Part shown: one piece after another, positions 63,867 through 64,000 of the stretch
Layout: each line of letters opens with the position of its first letter
How positions within the stretch are numbered: the first letter of the stretch is position 1
Assembly (NCBI GenBank): GCA_021531775.1
Contig: JAFBIU010000010.1
Span: 41,284 to 105,283 of the forward strand
Direction of reading: 5' to 3'
Origin: Parabacteroides distasonis
GTDB lineage: Bacteria > Bacteroidota > Bacteroidia > Bacteroidales > Tannerellaceae
Length of the DNA stretch: 64,000 nt
The notes under the pieces: model-generated
Database searches by the model: none
What the model was told of the DNA's origin: nothing
The model's input: the letters and a program-made list of their open reading frames with translations, nothing else
Translations under genes and position numbers: made by a program

Positions 63867-64000
63867 CTAAGGGACATACCTGCCCAGCATTTGCCGAAGC
63901 ATACCGATGATCTGATTGCGAAACCCTTCCGGTGACAATACCTCTATCTGCTCCCGATTCCAAAGCAACTGTTGCACAAAGTCGTAGCTGGGACGAACAA
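63867..64000 (-). CDS. WYL-domain protein, C-terminal end (cut by window edge)
   Basis: The last 44 codons before a TAG at 63867. The readable sequence includes RPSYDFVQQLLWNREQIEVL and SPEGFRNQIIGMLRQMLGRY, the usual end of WYL-domain transcription factors (WCX extension: evl-sPe-fR-i---l--ml--Y). WYL proteins are ligand-responsive regulators often linked with CRISPR, phage defence and other accessory loci. The DNA-binding part lies outside the window. Confidence 0.7.
   Translation of the reverse strand, partial: VRPSYDFVQQLLWNREQIEVLSPEGFRNQIIGMLRQMLGRYVP

Noticed and set aside
63661..63963. Minus-strand frame of about 100 codons near the right edge
   Set aside because: It overlaps the WYL C-terminus in another frame and the RNA 2 promoter; its composition is not protein-like.

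Overview
The window reads as chromosomal DNA from a member of the Bacteroidales. Promoters fit the Bacteroidetes consensus (TTTG, 19-20 bases, TAnnTTTG). Gene families typical of the order are present (DUF3256, DUF6266-like, DUF5715-like, reverse rubrerythrin, an AAA-ATPase/PD-(D/E)XK protein), and tsaD is divergent from tamB. The base composition and gene set suggest Tannerellaceae (Parabacteroides/Tannerella), but the genus is an inference.

Layout. 1-7.4 kb (minus): Yip1-like membrane protein, smpB, metH, a PcrA/UvrD helicase and the start of nspC, tightly packed. 7.5-13.8 kb (minus): two small outer-membrane barrels around a GH51 arabinofuranosidase lipoprotein, a C69 dipeptidase and endonuclease IV. 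13.9-23.2 kb (minus): a UDP-glucose dehydrogenase, a NahK-like sugar kinase, an LpxA-type acyltransferase and an AcrAB-OprM-type efflux operon with a clear promoter. 23.4-31.6 kb: gdhA, divergent from a plus-strand run of a receiver/PEP-binding protein, an APH kinase-RapZ C-terminal fusion, a MurU-like nucleotidyltransferase and a membrane protein; then a convergent glucosaminidase-LysM protein. 31.6-33.8 kb: an accessory segment with a DUF6266-like gene, bounded by inverted copies of a 24-base repeat. 33.8-39 kb (minus): DUF3256, DMT transporter, truA, ilvA, DUF5715, DUF695 and a SPOR lipoprotein. 39-42.5 kb (plus): S9 peptidase, rubrerythrin and a Gly-Leu-Leu tRNA operon. 42.5-51.6 kb (minus): a small thioredoxin-fold protein and cysE, then a signalling locus made of a LytTR regulator, two FHA/zinc-ribbon proteins, an Asp-rich protein, a PP2C phosphatase, a membrane Ser/Thr kinase, a TPR/barrel protein and a kelch lipoprotein. 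51.7-57.8 kb: tamB, divergent from tsaD-pncC. 57.8-64 kb: an accessory region with an AAA-ATPase/nuclease gene flanked by 74-base direct repeats, an AT-rich operon (UPF0174/YaaW, a 417-codon-frame unknown, a small membrane protein), a toxin-like gene remnant and, at the end, a WYL-domain gene.

The most striking feature is at 63.09-63.71 kb (minus strand): two tandem, about 270-nt, independently promoted and terminated structured RNA genes. They differ in primary sequence but keep the same stems through compensatory changes, an invariant AAGCGA hairpin loop, and a perfect 8-10 bp pseudoknot. I do not recognise the family. They sit between the WYL gene and a 37-aa ORF plus the UPF0174 operon, so they may be trans-acting RNAs or a regulatory leader for that operon. 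A second recurring element is a 29-base palindrome found four times in the window, which acts plausibly as a terminator at several transcript ends.
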